A DNA stretch of 64,000 nt from Lunularia cruciata (taxonomy: Eukaryota; Streptophyta; Marchantiopsida; Lunulariales; Lunulariaceae): positions 15,877,001-15,941,000 of the forward strand of contig OX419756.1 in assembly GCA_948567375.1 (NCBI GenBank), written 5' to 3'. Of the stretch, positions 32,973 through 42,851 are shown one piece after another. The notes below the pieces were generated by a model. That model saw only the letters and a program-made list of their open reading frames with translations. It had not been told where the DNA came from and ran no database searches. Position numbers and translations under genes: made by a program. Every line of letters begins with the position of its first letter. Position 1 is the stretch's first letter.

Positions 32973-33000
32973 AGAGAACACCTGATTGATCTGGTTGAAG
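32973..33000 (+). repeat. 27-bp duplicated patch at element C truncation point
   Basis: GAGAACACCTGATTGATC... (32974-33000) repeats GAGAACACCGGATTGATC... (32850-32876) with one mismatch, and sits exactly at the join between element C pol and the right half of LTR G. It looks like a template-switch or repair scar. Confidence 0.75.
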
Positions 33001-34813
33001 GATAAATTAGCGGTCATGATGAAGTGGAGAGCGGAGGACTCATTGTTGAGAAGTGAGCTAACAAGAGTAGGGATGGAAGCCAAAGAACTTTGGGTGGAGG
33101 TAGTTCTTTGGAGCAAAAACTCAGAAGAAATGAGGGGGGACTTGGTGACATGTAGAGAGGAAGTAAAGGAGAAGATGTGTTGGTCAAAGTACTGAAGAGG
33201 GAAATCGCTAATGCACGAGTGGAGTTGATACATTCAAAGGCAAGTGCAACAATGAAGGAGCAAGAGTTGGAGAGTATAAGGAAGAAAGCGGCAGATAAGG
33301 ACCAAGCTTGGCAGAGGGAGTTGACATAGCATAGTTGGGAAGAAGAATAATTGCAAGGATTGCTGGGAGGAGCAAAAGATCAACTTGTGTTGAATAAAAA
33401 AGAGAAGGAAGCAATGAAGGTTGAGTTCAAGGACGAGTTGGTGATGTATTGCAATGAGCTGGAAGAGGAGAGAAAGAAAGAGAAAGTAGAGCCAAGTGTG
33501 GAGTTTGATGTAGTGGGAGCAGTGGTAAACAAGTTGAAGGTGCTGCTCAGTACTGAAGTCAAAGGTAGATTAGATGAATCAAGACTGCACAAGTTGAAGT
33601 TGTTGTAGTAGGAGACGAGGAAGAGGAAGGCAAAGGACATGGAGTTGAATAATCTTATGATTTGTCTACAAGATCATGTAGATAGGACGATGTTAGAGGT
33701 AGGAGACAATGTCTATCTCAGATTAGATCTTGTTAGATCAGACTTGGATAGACTTTGTAGTGAGATGAACTTAGAGAAGAAATTTGAAGTAGTAGACATA
33801 GGAATGAAAGTGTCTTCGGGTCAGTAATCTGAGACACTAGAGAGGAATGGGTCAGCAGATAATGATGTACATAGAGCAAAGGGGAGTGCAATTGTAGTTT
33901 GTAGTAAAGAGATAGTAGAAATAGAAGATTTGGGAGTGGAGTTAAAAAGACCCAAAGAAGGAGAATTGATAGGGGGATCATCGGGTTTGGAAGCCAAAGT
34001 CAAGGTTGACATCAGATCAGAGTAGTAATAGATTTGAGATATGAAGAGGCAAATATGAAGAGGTGCATTGTCATTTCAAATCTGTAGGTTGGTAAAGTTG
34101 TTAGGCAACGGTATAGTTGTTAGTATCTATCAGTGTGTAGCCTATTTAATGGAAGCATTTGGAATCTTAGTTGTTCAGCATTTGTAATTTTGAAGATAGA
34201 TAAAGCAAATTTTTTTCTCTAAGTGCTCATTGCTTGAGCTTAATTCCAAGTATCAATCCGGTGTTTGTGTTTGTGAGTGTTGGGAGAATTTTGAAGTGCA
34301 AGTCAGTATGCTTGTTGGATGTTGGATTCCACAGCCATGATCTTCATTTTGTGTGTTTGATCCTGATTGAAATGCAATAGAAGCAATGCCTTGACAAATC
34401 TAAGAGGAACTGTAGTGTTGGTAGTATTCTGCATTTGGGAGTGCAGCGCAAGGTTGATGCAAAGAAATTTTGATTGAGGAAGTTGTGCCTTCAATGGAGG
34501 GTGGAACACAATTCTGAGGTGAAGTCATTTTGCATTGAAGTAGTTGTCTTTCAAAAAGTCTAAATCATCATAATCAAATTTTGTTTAGAAAGATTGAATA
34601 ATATTGTGATTATGGAGTGATAATTGTGATGAGATTGTGATCAATGTTTGTTACTCTCATTTGGGTGTGGTTTCTACCTAAGAGACTAAAGAAGAACTCA
34701 AGAAGAACTACATTGTTACTTTGCTTTGTATTTGGATATTTTTGACTAGTATCTTTGTGGAAACAAAATTTACTTACTTGATTACCGCAAAAGTGATATT
34801 TTCTGGGTTGTCA
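33001..34813 (+). repeat. Element G: right half of family-1 solo LTR
   Basis: It contains the coiled-coil C-terminal part of the LTR-ORF and the typical LTR 3' end (TCATTTGGGTGTGGTTTCTACC, GATTACCGCAAAAGTGATAT, GGGTTGTCA at 34813). It begins at the LTR-ORF position where the left half (23746-25591) stopped. The right flank AACCTAGACACC is family-2 leader, matching the left flank GAGCCATTTGGCC across the insertion. No PBS follows, as expected for a solo LTR. Confidence 0.7.
33005..34026 (+). pseudogene. LTR-ORF, C-terminal coiled coil in element G
   Basis: Pieces include LAVMMKWRAEDSLLRSELTR, IANARVELIHSKASATMKEQ, VEFKDELVMYCNELEEERKK, LLSTEVKGRLDESRLHKLKL, MICLQDHVDRTMLEVGDN, and the C-terminus KPKEGE-like segment ending KVKVDIRSE at 34026. 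They are colinear with the C-terminal half of the LTR-ORF of element C, with stops and frameshifts. Heptad spacing of Leu/Val/Ile supports a coiled coil. Confidence 0.65.
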
Positions 34814-34815
34814 AA

Positions 34816-35435
34816 CCTAGACACCTTTCTATTCAGCACACATATTTTATATTTGGTTTGAAAACCACCCCTTCACTTCAAAACTCATAACTCTCTATAA
34901 AAGAACTATCTCACTCTAGTTTATGTGTCAAAAGGTAGGATACAATACACTGAATTTTCCTAGAAAGTTTTAAAGCAATCTATCAAAAACTAAAGAAATG
35001 GCAGACTTTGTACAATTTTGTAGAGTGCATGAAGTTATGGGAGCAAGTTTACACTAACAACTTTTAAAAGTTCTCACTCAGTGCACATTATAGCTCTGAA
35101 AATAATTTTAATTATGCTAACTGAAGGATAATCCAAGCTATCATGTGTAGAAATTACAAGTCCAGATTTCAAACTTGAGATTTTGCCCAAAATCACCTTA
35201 ATCCCCGAAATCTGCAATCCATCTCACACAATCTCTCCAAATCCCCTCATGTGTACAAGATGTAAAAATCACCTCAAACACATCATAATGAACTCCAGGG
35301 TATACAAATGTGTCTTGGTTCTCTAATATAAGTTCAACTCTCTCCTCCCCTAATGTTCTCTCCAAGTGAGCTCTCATAGCCTCCTTCTGCCTAATGTAGA
35401 ATTGAACAAGGAATATTATCTTGCCTTCTAGAGAG
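34816..35435 (-). other. Element B1: family-2 leader
   Basis: It is nearly colinear with 43557-44161 of element B2 and, reversed, with 61892-62530 of B4. No long frame is conserved across the three; an open frame of about 90 codons (35198-35479, ...GSITWTSLEGKIIFLVQFYI) overlaps the PBS and LTR end and is a by-product. The conserved length points to a structured leader or packaging region. Confidence 0.6.
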
Positions 35436-35453
35436 GTCCATGTAATGGAACCA
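35436..35453 (-). promoter_or_regulatory. Element B1 primer-binding site (tRNA-Glu-like)
   Basis: TGGTTCCATTACATGGAC on the minus strand, 4 bases after the LTR end. It matches 14 of 18 bases of the plant tRNA-Glu complement TGGTTCCGTTGCCGGGAC (recalled from memory). Confidence 0.6.
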
Positions 35454-35457
35454 AAAA

Positions 35458-36095
35458 TGTGAGCCGGCCTGTCTCTCACTTAAGATGAACCTCTGATGGC
35501 TATTATGGTCGCGTACCATGGACTAAGAAGGCAAAGAACTACAACTCCATCATACTCCTCCAAGGCTAACACTCCAAGACACAAGACATTGCTCACTAGA
35601 GAACTCAATGAGAGAGAGATAGTTCCAAATGAAAGGATGATGAGTATGTTCTCACCCCTATTTTATATACTTATGAAATAGTTATGCACCAAAGTTACTA
35701 ATTTCTAGAGTAACTCAAATTACTAGTCTAAAAGTCAAATAAAGCCAAAAGCTAAAGGAATATCCATACTTATGGGAATATTTTCCTAAGCATGTGGTCT
35801 TATCTTGACCCAACCACTAAGTCAAGGATTGCTTCACATGGGCTATCCATGGACTATAGAAGAATCTAAAACAAAAAGTCTTGTGGGTCCAATAGTTCTC
35901 AATTCTTTCCGTAAAGCCAAACACCTAGGAATAATACCAAGTCAATGCATTAGAATCCAAGATAGTGATGTTCATCTTTTCCACTTCCTCTAAAGTAAGG
36001 CCGCCTCTATTTGAGCTATAACTAACTTTAATTAATCATGACTAATGTAGAACTATACTTATCTCTACATAAATAATATCTGTAATACCAAGAGC
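35458..36095 (-). repeat. Element B1: family-2 5' LTR, truncated
   Basis: It aligns with the 690-bp LTRs of B2 from GGCCGGCTCACA (minus-strand 3' end at 35458) to GTAATACCAAG at 36095. The last 55 bp or so, containing the TGTAACACCC start, are missing. There it joins the tandem repeat at 36096. Confidence 0.8.
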
Positions 36096-36420
36096 TAGCC
36101 ATATGATCTAGATTTGAAATTTGGTTTGGTAACATTTGGAATGATGTTATATATGATGATAAAAATAGATCAGATAGAAGTATCACCAAAAGAACACTTC
36201 TACTAATAGAGCAAAAACCAAAATAGACTTGAAAACCTTAGAACCAATAGCTAGACATATGATTTAAAGGTGAGAATTGGTTTGGTAACATCTAGAAGGA
36301 TGTTACACATAATAGACTACATAGATAAGACAGATTATCACCAAAAGGGGACTTCTATTAATAGAGTAGGAATCAAAATATGCCCAAAATCTTTGAAGGT
36401 AATTTTGGAGGCCTAAACTA
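36096..36420 (+). repeat. Two tandem copies of a 150-bp unit
   Basis: Unit 1 (36096-36240) and unit 2 (36241-36400) share AGCTAG.CATATGAT, GAATTGGTTTGGTAACAT, GGATGTTA, and TATCACCAAAAG.ACTTCTA.TAATAGAG. A single unit is present at 17851-18004. It is not recognisable as part of either gypsy family. Confidence 0.65.
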
Positions 36421-36700
36421 ATGAATTAGGCCTAAAAAATATATGAATTCCCCTTCCAATGGAGGAAAGGTTGTCCTTCCTTCACCCTTGGTTTTTCTCA
36501 TTGAGAGCTTTCCAATTGTACCTCATCCATGTGATTCTAAGATTCCTACAAGAAGATTCACTAAAAGATTCTTTTCGGTCAAAGCTTGTGTAGTATTTTG
36601 TGAACAATCACAGAGTTCACTTGGTGATTGTTCACAAAATACTGCCTTTGTATGGCAAATTGACTAGATGTCTAGAATCCCAAATGACTTTTGGGAGAAT
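36421..36700 (+). other. Element E: decayed upstream pol/linker DNA
   Basis: No domain is readable. It contains a long perfect inverted repeat (36592-36643). The segment from about 36700 continues directly into the RT of element E. Confidence 0.4.
36592..36643. repeat. Perfect 20-bp inverted repeat, 12-base spacer
   Basis: AGTATTTTGTGAACAATCAC (36592-36611) and its exact reverse complement (36624-36643) enclose 12 bases. Perfect arms in otherwise decayed DNA suggest a recent local inverted duplication. Confidence 0.85.
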
Positions 36701-37018
36701 AGGACAAATTTTGAGGAAGGAGCTATACACATTAGGCAACATCAATACCATTAAACCCAAAGTATTCCCTACTTGTGAAAGATGAGATTGACAAGTATCT
36801 TAGTACTAGCATCATCTTCCCAATATTAAGTAGCAAATGGGTATCCTTGATTGTAATCATGCCAAAGAAAAAGATCAGGAAAATATGGGTATGTCAAGAC
36901 TTCAAGAGGTTCAATGCAGCTGCAAAGAAAGATCACCACCCATTACCATTAATAAATGAAATCCTTGGTTAGGTAGTAGGACACAAGTGTTATATCTTCC
37001 TTTATGGATTCTTAGGTT
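36701..37018 (+). pseudogene. Element E reverse transcriptase, part 1
   Basis: Readable as EGAIHIRQHQYH, then KDEIDKYLSTSIIFPILSSK, WVSLIVIMPKKK, VCQDFKRFNAAAKKDHHPLP, LINEILG: the fingers and first palm segment of a gypsy RT. It follows the element C stub closely (EIDKYL), so E is family 1. It is interrupted at 37018 by element B2 and continues at 44874. Confidence 0.8.
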
Positions 37019-37710
37019 TGTGAGCCGGCCTGTCTCTCACTCAGGATGAACCTCTGATGACTATTATGGTAGCGCACCATGGACTAAGAAGGCAAGGAAC
37101 CCCAACTCCATCATACTCCTCCAAGGTTAACACTCCAAGACTCAAGACATTGCTCACTAGAGAACTGAATGAGAGAGAGATAGTTGCAAATGAAAGGATG
37201 ATGAGTACCTCCTCACCCCTTGTTTATATACTTGTGAAATAGTTACGTACCAAAGTTACTAATTACCGTAGTAACTCAAGTTACTAGACTAAAAGTCAAG
37301 TAAAGTCAAAAAATAGAAAGGAATATCCATTCACATGGGCATATTCCTCTAAGCATGTGGTCTTATCTTGACCCAACCACTAAGCCAAGGATTCTTTCAC
37401 GTGGGCTATCCTTGGACTAAAGAAGAATCCAAAACAAAAAGGCTTGCGGGCCCAAGAGTTCTCAACTCTTTCATCAAAGCCAAACACCTAGGAATAATAC
37501 CAAGTCAACATACTAAAATCCAAAATAGTGGTGCTCATCTTTTCTACTTCCTCTAAAGTAAGGTCCTCTCTATCTTAGCTATGACTAACTTTAGCTAATC
37601 ATGATTAATATAGAACCATCCTTTATCTCTATATAAATAATATCTCTTAAGTACTTGTAATACCAAGCTAAATATCACAATACCACACACATGCACAAAT
37701 GGGTGTTACA
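37019..37710 (-). repeat. Element B2: 3' LTR, 692 bp
   Basis: In minus orientation it runs from TGTAACACCCATTTGTGC (37710) to GCCGGCTCACA (37019). By eye it differs from the 5' LTR (44184-44873) at about 15 positions plus one 2-bp indel, roughly 2 percent. The left flank AGGTT also adjoins the other end of the element, within the RT gene of E. Confidence 0.9.
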
Positions 37711-37727
37711 TTTACCCCCGGACTAAG
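37711..37727 (-). promoter_or_regulatory. Element B2 polypurine tract
   Basis: CTTAGTCCGGGGGTAAA on the minus strand lies directly against the TGTAACACCC start of the 3' LTR. This is the expected place for the plus-strand primer, although the tract is short and interrupted. Confidence 0.65.
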
Positions 37728-37778
37728 TTTTCACTTTGTCCTCAAAGTGAAGGTATCTCTACCTTCTATGGTACATCT

Positions 37779-39059
37779 TCAACTTATCATGGTTAATCCT
37801 ATCAAAGTGTCTTCCTCCCAACTCTTGAGATCATAGGAGTAATTGCTCCACACCTTCTCCACTATGAAAGGTCCAAAGTACTTAGGCAAAAACTTCTTTT
37901 GCACTCTCTTGAATCGAATGGAATCAAACAACATTACCCAATCACCTTCCTTGAAAGGCTCCACCTTCTTCTTGCGTTGCCTCTTGTCAAAGCTCTCCTT
38001 TTGTTTCCTTTGGGCTTGCTCCACTCGAACCATAGCAAGTGCTCTTGCCTCTTCCAACTTTATGAGTTGATCCTTCCTTGACTTCTCTGCATCACCTCCT
38101 TGTGCTTTCTTCAATCTCCTATGAATGCTTTGGAAGGTAGGAAGATCAAAGTGAATAGGTAAGGTAGACTCAATACCATACACCAATTGAAATGGAGAAT
38201 ATCCGGTGGAAGTCTTCATGGTTGTCCTATACTCCCACAAAACTGCATGAATCCTCTTGTCCCAATGATGTTTATCCCCCTCCATTTCTGCATCTTTGGC
38301 CAACATCATGCACAAGGTCTGATTGGTTCTCTCTACCAAGCCATTGGAATTTGGCTTATAGGATGTAGTTACTCTATGTATGATAGAGAAATGTCGTAGC
38401 ATGGCTATAGTAATGCTTCTTGTAAACTCTCCTCCTCTATCAGAAACCAACTCCAAAGGGCATCCAAACCTAGTGATAATGCATTCATAAAGAAATCTAC
38501 CCACTTCATCTTCATTCTTGTCCCTCAATGGTCTAGCCTCAACCCACTTGGTAAGGTAATCAGTAACTATCACAATGTCCCGATTGTTCCTTGGTGTTCT
38601 ATTGAGAGGACCTACAAAATCAATTCCCCACTTCTCAAAAGGTCCTAGCAATGGAATTGATCTAAGTGGTAGAGTGGATGTAGACTTTCTAGCAAAAGCT
38701 TGACAAACATGACAAGTTTTGCAATAATCAAGACAATCCTTGAAAATCCCTCTCCTATGGTAACCTGCATCTAGAATCTTGAAAGCAGTCACCTTTCTTG
38801 CAAAGTGTCCTCCACATACTAAACCTTCATGAAACTCCTTTATGAGTAGGATAGACTCTTCCTTACCCACTGCTCTTCGAAGTAGACCATCTGCTCCTTG
38901 GTGAAAAAGAATATCCTCCACCATTGTGTAAGGTCTAGATCTTGCTGCAAGGGCCTTCCTCTCCCTAGCATGCATCACTTTTGGATAGTTACCTCTTGTC
39001 ACAAAGTCCACAATCTCCTTGTACTCCACTGGAACCTCTTGAGTGACTGAGATTGTCAT
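37779..39059 (-). pseudogene. Element B2 integrase
   Basis: This 426-codon frame covers a whole gypsy integrase. The zinc-binding domain has H-x3-H-like residues around HEGLVCGGHFARK and the pair CKTCHVCQ. The catalytic core has D in WGIDFVGP, D in LVSDRGGEFT and E in NGLVERTNQTL. A GPF/IVEKVW-type C-terminal region follows (FLPKYFGPFIVEKVWSNYSY). I see no chromodomain. The frame shifts in the last codons compared with element B3, and a TAG (39063) separates it from RNase H. It would integrate cDNA. Otherwise well preserved. Confidence 0.9.
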
Positions 39060-39062
39060 GAC

Positions 39063-40532
39063 CTATTCATCCGGGAAGAAATCATCCACTGGCTCATCTC
39101 CATCATGATCATAGGCTCTAGATAACAAATCAACATTTGCATGTTTCTTTCCTGGCCTATCCTCAATGGTGTAGTCATACTCAGACAAGAGTATCATCCA
39201 TCTTGCTAGTCTCCCTTCAACATTAGGCTTGTTGAAGATGTACTTCATAGCCTTGTGATCCGTGACAATGGTGGCCTTCCCTCCAATCAAGTAGTGTCTA
39301 AACTTCTTGAGACCAAAGATCACTGCCAACCCTTCTCTCTCTGTGACAGAGTAGTTCTTCTCTGCTGAAACCATCTGCCTACTAGCATAAGCTATTGGAT
39401 GATCATGCCCATCTTGGTCTAATTGACTAAGAGTGCATCCTATAGCTACATTAGAAGCATCAGTGTAGAGGATGAAAGGCTTACTCCAATCAGGTTTAGC
39501 AAGAATTGGAGCTACAACAAGGGATTGCTTGAGCTCCTCAAAAGCTTTGAGAGCCTCCTTGTCCTCCAAAATCACCATGTAATCTACACCCTTCTTCATG
39601 TAGATGGTCAATGCATAAGCCTTGTTGGAAAATGAGAAGATGAACCTCCTATAGTATCCAACCATCCCCAAGAATTGGCGTAACTTTGTCAAGCTTGAAG
39701 GGAATGGAAGGTCTGAGGTTTTCCTCACCTTCTTAGGATCAACTGCTATTCCATCCTTGGAGATGATGTGCCCCAACAATAGACCTTCTTCACATCCAAA
39801 AATGCACTTCTTTGGGTTGAGTGATGCATTTGCCTCATCCAAGCGTTGCAAGACTTTGATTAGGTGTTCAAAGTGCTCCTCCTTGCTCCCATAGACACAC
39901 AAGTCATCAATGAAGTCTCTCACAAATTTCCCAATGAAAGGTTCAAATACCTTGTTCATGAACCATTGGAATGTGGCTGGAGCATTGCAAAGCCCAAGTA
40001 AGGCATGACCTTGAAGACATGACCTTGAAAGATATGACCTATAAGGCATGACCTTGAAAGTGTAAGTTCCCCAAGGTGTGGTGAACATGGTGAGTTGTTG
40101 ATGCTCAGGTGCAATCTTGATTTGGTTGTATCCACTATAACCATCTCCAAAACTGTACCTCTCATGACCTACAACCTCCTCCAAGATCTCATCAATGAAT
40201 GGCAATGGGTAGTAGTCCTTCTTGGTAATAGCATTAAGCTTCTTGTAATCCACACATACGCAAAGCTTGCCATTCTTTTTCTTCACAATGACAATTGGAG
40301 ACACCCATTCTGAATTCTCCACCTCAAAGATAAATCCAGCCTCCTTGAGCTTATCAATCTCCTCCTTCACAACCAAAGATATTGGTGGGCTAATGCGACA
40401 TTGCTTTTGGTGGATTGGTCTTTCATGTGACTCCACCTCTATCTTGTGCTCCTCCAAGGTGACTTCCTTCAAATCCTTGTAATTGAAAGCAAACACATGG
40501 ATGAACTTGCAGAAAATCTCCTCAAATCTCAC
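39063..40532 (-). pseudogene. Element B2 reverse transcriptase and RNase H
   Basis: A 489-codon frame. RT: VKEEIDKLKEAGFIFEVENS, KLCVCVDYKKLNAITKKDYY, the palm motif DGYSGYNQI and the catalytic FIDDLCVYG. RNase H: FILYTDASNVAIGC (D), SVTEREGLAVIFGLKKFRHY (E) and ATIVTDHKAM (D). The usual MPFGLCNAPATFQ motif is split by an in-frame insertion (MPYRSYLSRSCLQGHALLGLC) from a short tandem expansion of a CATGACCTTGAA unit at 40000-40050, which should inactivate RT. It ends at a TAG (39063) before the integrase. Confidence 0.9.
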
Positions 40533-40593
40533 CTTCTCTTCCTTGGTAACATTTGGACCATACTTGAGGGTAGCTAACCTTCTCTCTACCTCC

Positions 40594-40860
40594 TCAAGTG
40601 TCTAGGTCCTTCAAAACCTCTAGCTTAGGTGCAAAATCCATAGCACACATAGGATACACATCTGAATTAGATTCAGATTCATCCTCCTCCGTGGAAGTCT
40701 CCTCTTCCATGCTTGTGTCCACACTTGAAGTTCTTTCTTCAAAATCTGATTCCCAATAATCAGAAGATGTTGTATTTGAATGTGAAGTGTTGGTGGTGTT
40801 AGTCACATGAATAGTGACTCTATGGTTTGATGGCCCAATCCTCAAGTACCCTTTGTGCCA
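40594..40860 (-). pseudogene. Element B2 acidic linker between protease and RT
   Basis: This continues the protease frame after a TGA at 40861. It is a Ser/Thr/Glu/Asp-rich low-complexity segment (SDFEERTSSVDTSMEEET, STEEDESESNSDVY), ending ALDFAPKLEVLKD. Then a small deletion relative to the copies at 22890 and 55650 throws the frame into a TGA. The same linker is present in all three family-2 copies that cover it. Confidence 0.7.
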
Positions 40861-41877
40861 TCAATCAGTTGTGCGTGCTGCTCTCAACCATGGCCTCCCA
40901 AGAAGTAAGTCATAGCTTGAATCCTTCAAGACTTGGAAAGTCATGAGATTTTGAACTCCCATAACTGAAACTACCACTTTATCCATCACTCCTACTGGTC
41001 GAACTTGTTGCTTGTTTGCCATGCTCACCACAAATGTTGAAGGTCTTGAGGGTATCATACCCAACTTCTTCATCAAGCTTTCTGACATGGCATTTACTGT
41101 TGATCCTCCATCAACCAATGCATCCTTGATGTTGTGACCATTCACTCTCACATCAATCTTGGAGGCATATTCACAAGCCGCCCATGGTGCTGGCTTGGTA
41201 TCCACCACCCCCATTGATACTGGAACTTTTGTCTTCTTCTTCCTTTTGCTCCTTGTAGAACTCAAACCACCTCTAAGCTCCTTTCTCAAGGTAGGGTTCA
41301 AAGCAATTAATTGGCCCACTGTGATGTTAGCCTTATGACTACCAACATCCTCCAACACATTGTAGTTCCATTGTTGCTTTGAGATCAAGAAGTCCTCCAT
41401 CCCCAACTTCTTCCTTGGAGTCTTTGTTGTTGATGGTGTTGAAGTGCGAGTGCTCCTAGTAGACATAGGAGTATCCTTGCTTGAAGTAAATCCTTGAGAA
41501 GAGTGAACATCCTCTGCAAAACGAGCTCTCTTCTTCTCTTGTGCCAAAAGCTCCAAATTAAGACTCTTGGAGTTTGAGCACTCTCCCTTCTCATACTTAC
41601 TCTCCACCACATCTATGGATGCTATCCCCTTACCTTTGTTTGGATTAGGAGCCACTTGGGTTTCACTACCTCCCTCTTTCTCTCTATTGGCTCCCTCATA
41701 ACCCCTTCCTCCATGGTAAGTGGAATTTGGGCAATTCCTTTGGATATGGCCTCTTCCTCCACAACCAAAATAATTTCTATCATTGAAATTATTGGCTGGT
41801 TGGCTTCCTCTATATGGATAGTTTCCATAACTCCTAGGCCCTCTCCCTACATCCTGATCCACCTCTCTCTTCTCCTA
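40861..41877 (-). pseudogene. Element B2 nucleocapsid and protease
   Basis: Same frame as gag, separated from it only by a TAG at 41875. The knuckle reads YFGCGGRGHIQRNC: the first cysteine is Tyr, whereas B3 has an intact CFGCRGRAHIQRNC. After a charged linker the protease has DALVDGGSTVNAMSESLMKK (D-G-G at the active site) and SSYDLLLGRPWLRAARTTD at the end. D-G-G occurs in other plant gypsy proteases, so this may be the natural triad of the family. Confidence 0.8.
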
Positions 41878-42615
41878 TAGTTGCACCACATTGATCTTGA
41901 GATCCACAAGTTGTTCTGTGATGGTTTGAAGTGGATCTTTTGGTGGAGATGCAAGAGCTGGAGCAACCACTACTTGTGGTGCAACCCTTGCCACCAAAGT
42001 ATCAGAAGTTCCACCATAATTGTAGCCTTGAGGAGGATGCACAACCTCCTTCACCACCAAATCACTCTCATCCCCTTCCAAACTCTCCTCCATACAAATT
42101 GCAATCTTGATAGCTTCAACCTTAGAAGAAGGTTTCTCATATCTCACCTTGCTTCTAATTTGTGGTCTCAACCCTCCCACAAAATTCTTGGTGAGCATGG
42201 CCCCTATGCCAATCATTGTAGTCTCCACATCATCCCCACCCTTCCTCAACACTATGCAAAATCTGGACTCTAACTTTTCCACTCTTTCCACATAGACTCT
42301 CACTTTCTCTCCTTCTCCTTGCTTGAGAAATGTAACCTCACTCATCAATCTCTCATAACTCTCATCAGGAAGAAAGTTCTCAATGAGTGTTGAAGTCAAA
42401 GTCTCCCAAGACTCCTCTTCCCCATCTCTCCTCTCTCTCTTTTGGTATTCTGACTCATACCATGTAAGTGCTGCATCCTCAAAGAAATCTGGTAATAATG
42501 AGGCCCACTCATTCTTCTTCCTCTCATTTTTTCCTATGCAAGCTCTCTTGAAGTCTCTCACAAAGGCCTCCACATCTTCTCCATCCTTGCCAAAGAAAAC
42601 CGGAGGTTTCCACAT
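41875..42615 (-). pseudogene. Element B2 gag (capsid)
   Basis: A 246-codon frame beginning MWKPPVFFGKDGEDVEAFVR. The Retrotrans_gag signature is ASLLPDFFEDAALTWYESEY, LTSTLIENFLPDESYERLMS, KVRVYVERVEKLESRFCIVL and NFVGGLRPQIRSKVRYEK. It is intact up to a TAG (41875) that replaces the Trp codon present in B3 (EQLWEKRD). It lies downstream of ORF0 with a 236-bp gap. Confidence 0.85.
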
Positions 42616-42851
42616 CTTAACCTCTCACTATCTTTCTTTCTCTCAAATTTTTCTTTTTCTCTTTCCTTTTCTCTCACTCTATTACTAATAGAGTATATAC
42701 ATGACTAACACCATCTGAAAATAATCCACTCTAGGGAACAAAAAAGGTTCAGGTTGCTCCAAGATTTCTATAGCAACATCAAATCCTAGAGTGCATATTA
42801 ATCTAACTCTCATGGATAGTTTATCCATAAGTTGAAAGATTATCTCCATCA
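42616..42851 (-). other. Spacer between ORF0 and gag of element B2
   Basis: This 236-bp stretch is conserved in length and sequence with the spacers in B3 (53395-53642) and B4 (63221-63455). It includes a GA-rich AGAGAAAAGAAAAG run just before gag. No frame spans it. Confidence 0.5.

Noticed and set aside
35198-35479. 93-codon minus-strand frame across the B1 LTR end and leader
   Set aside because: It crosses the PBS and LTR boundary, and the equivalent frames in B2 and B4 are broken at different places.
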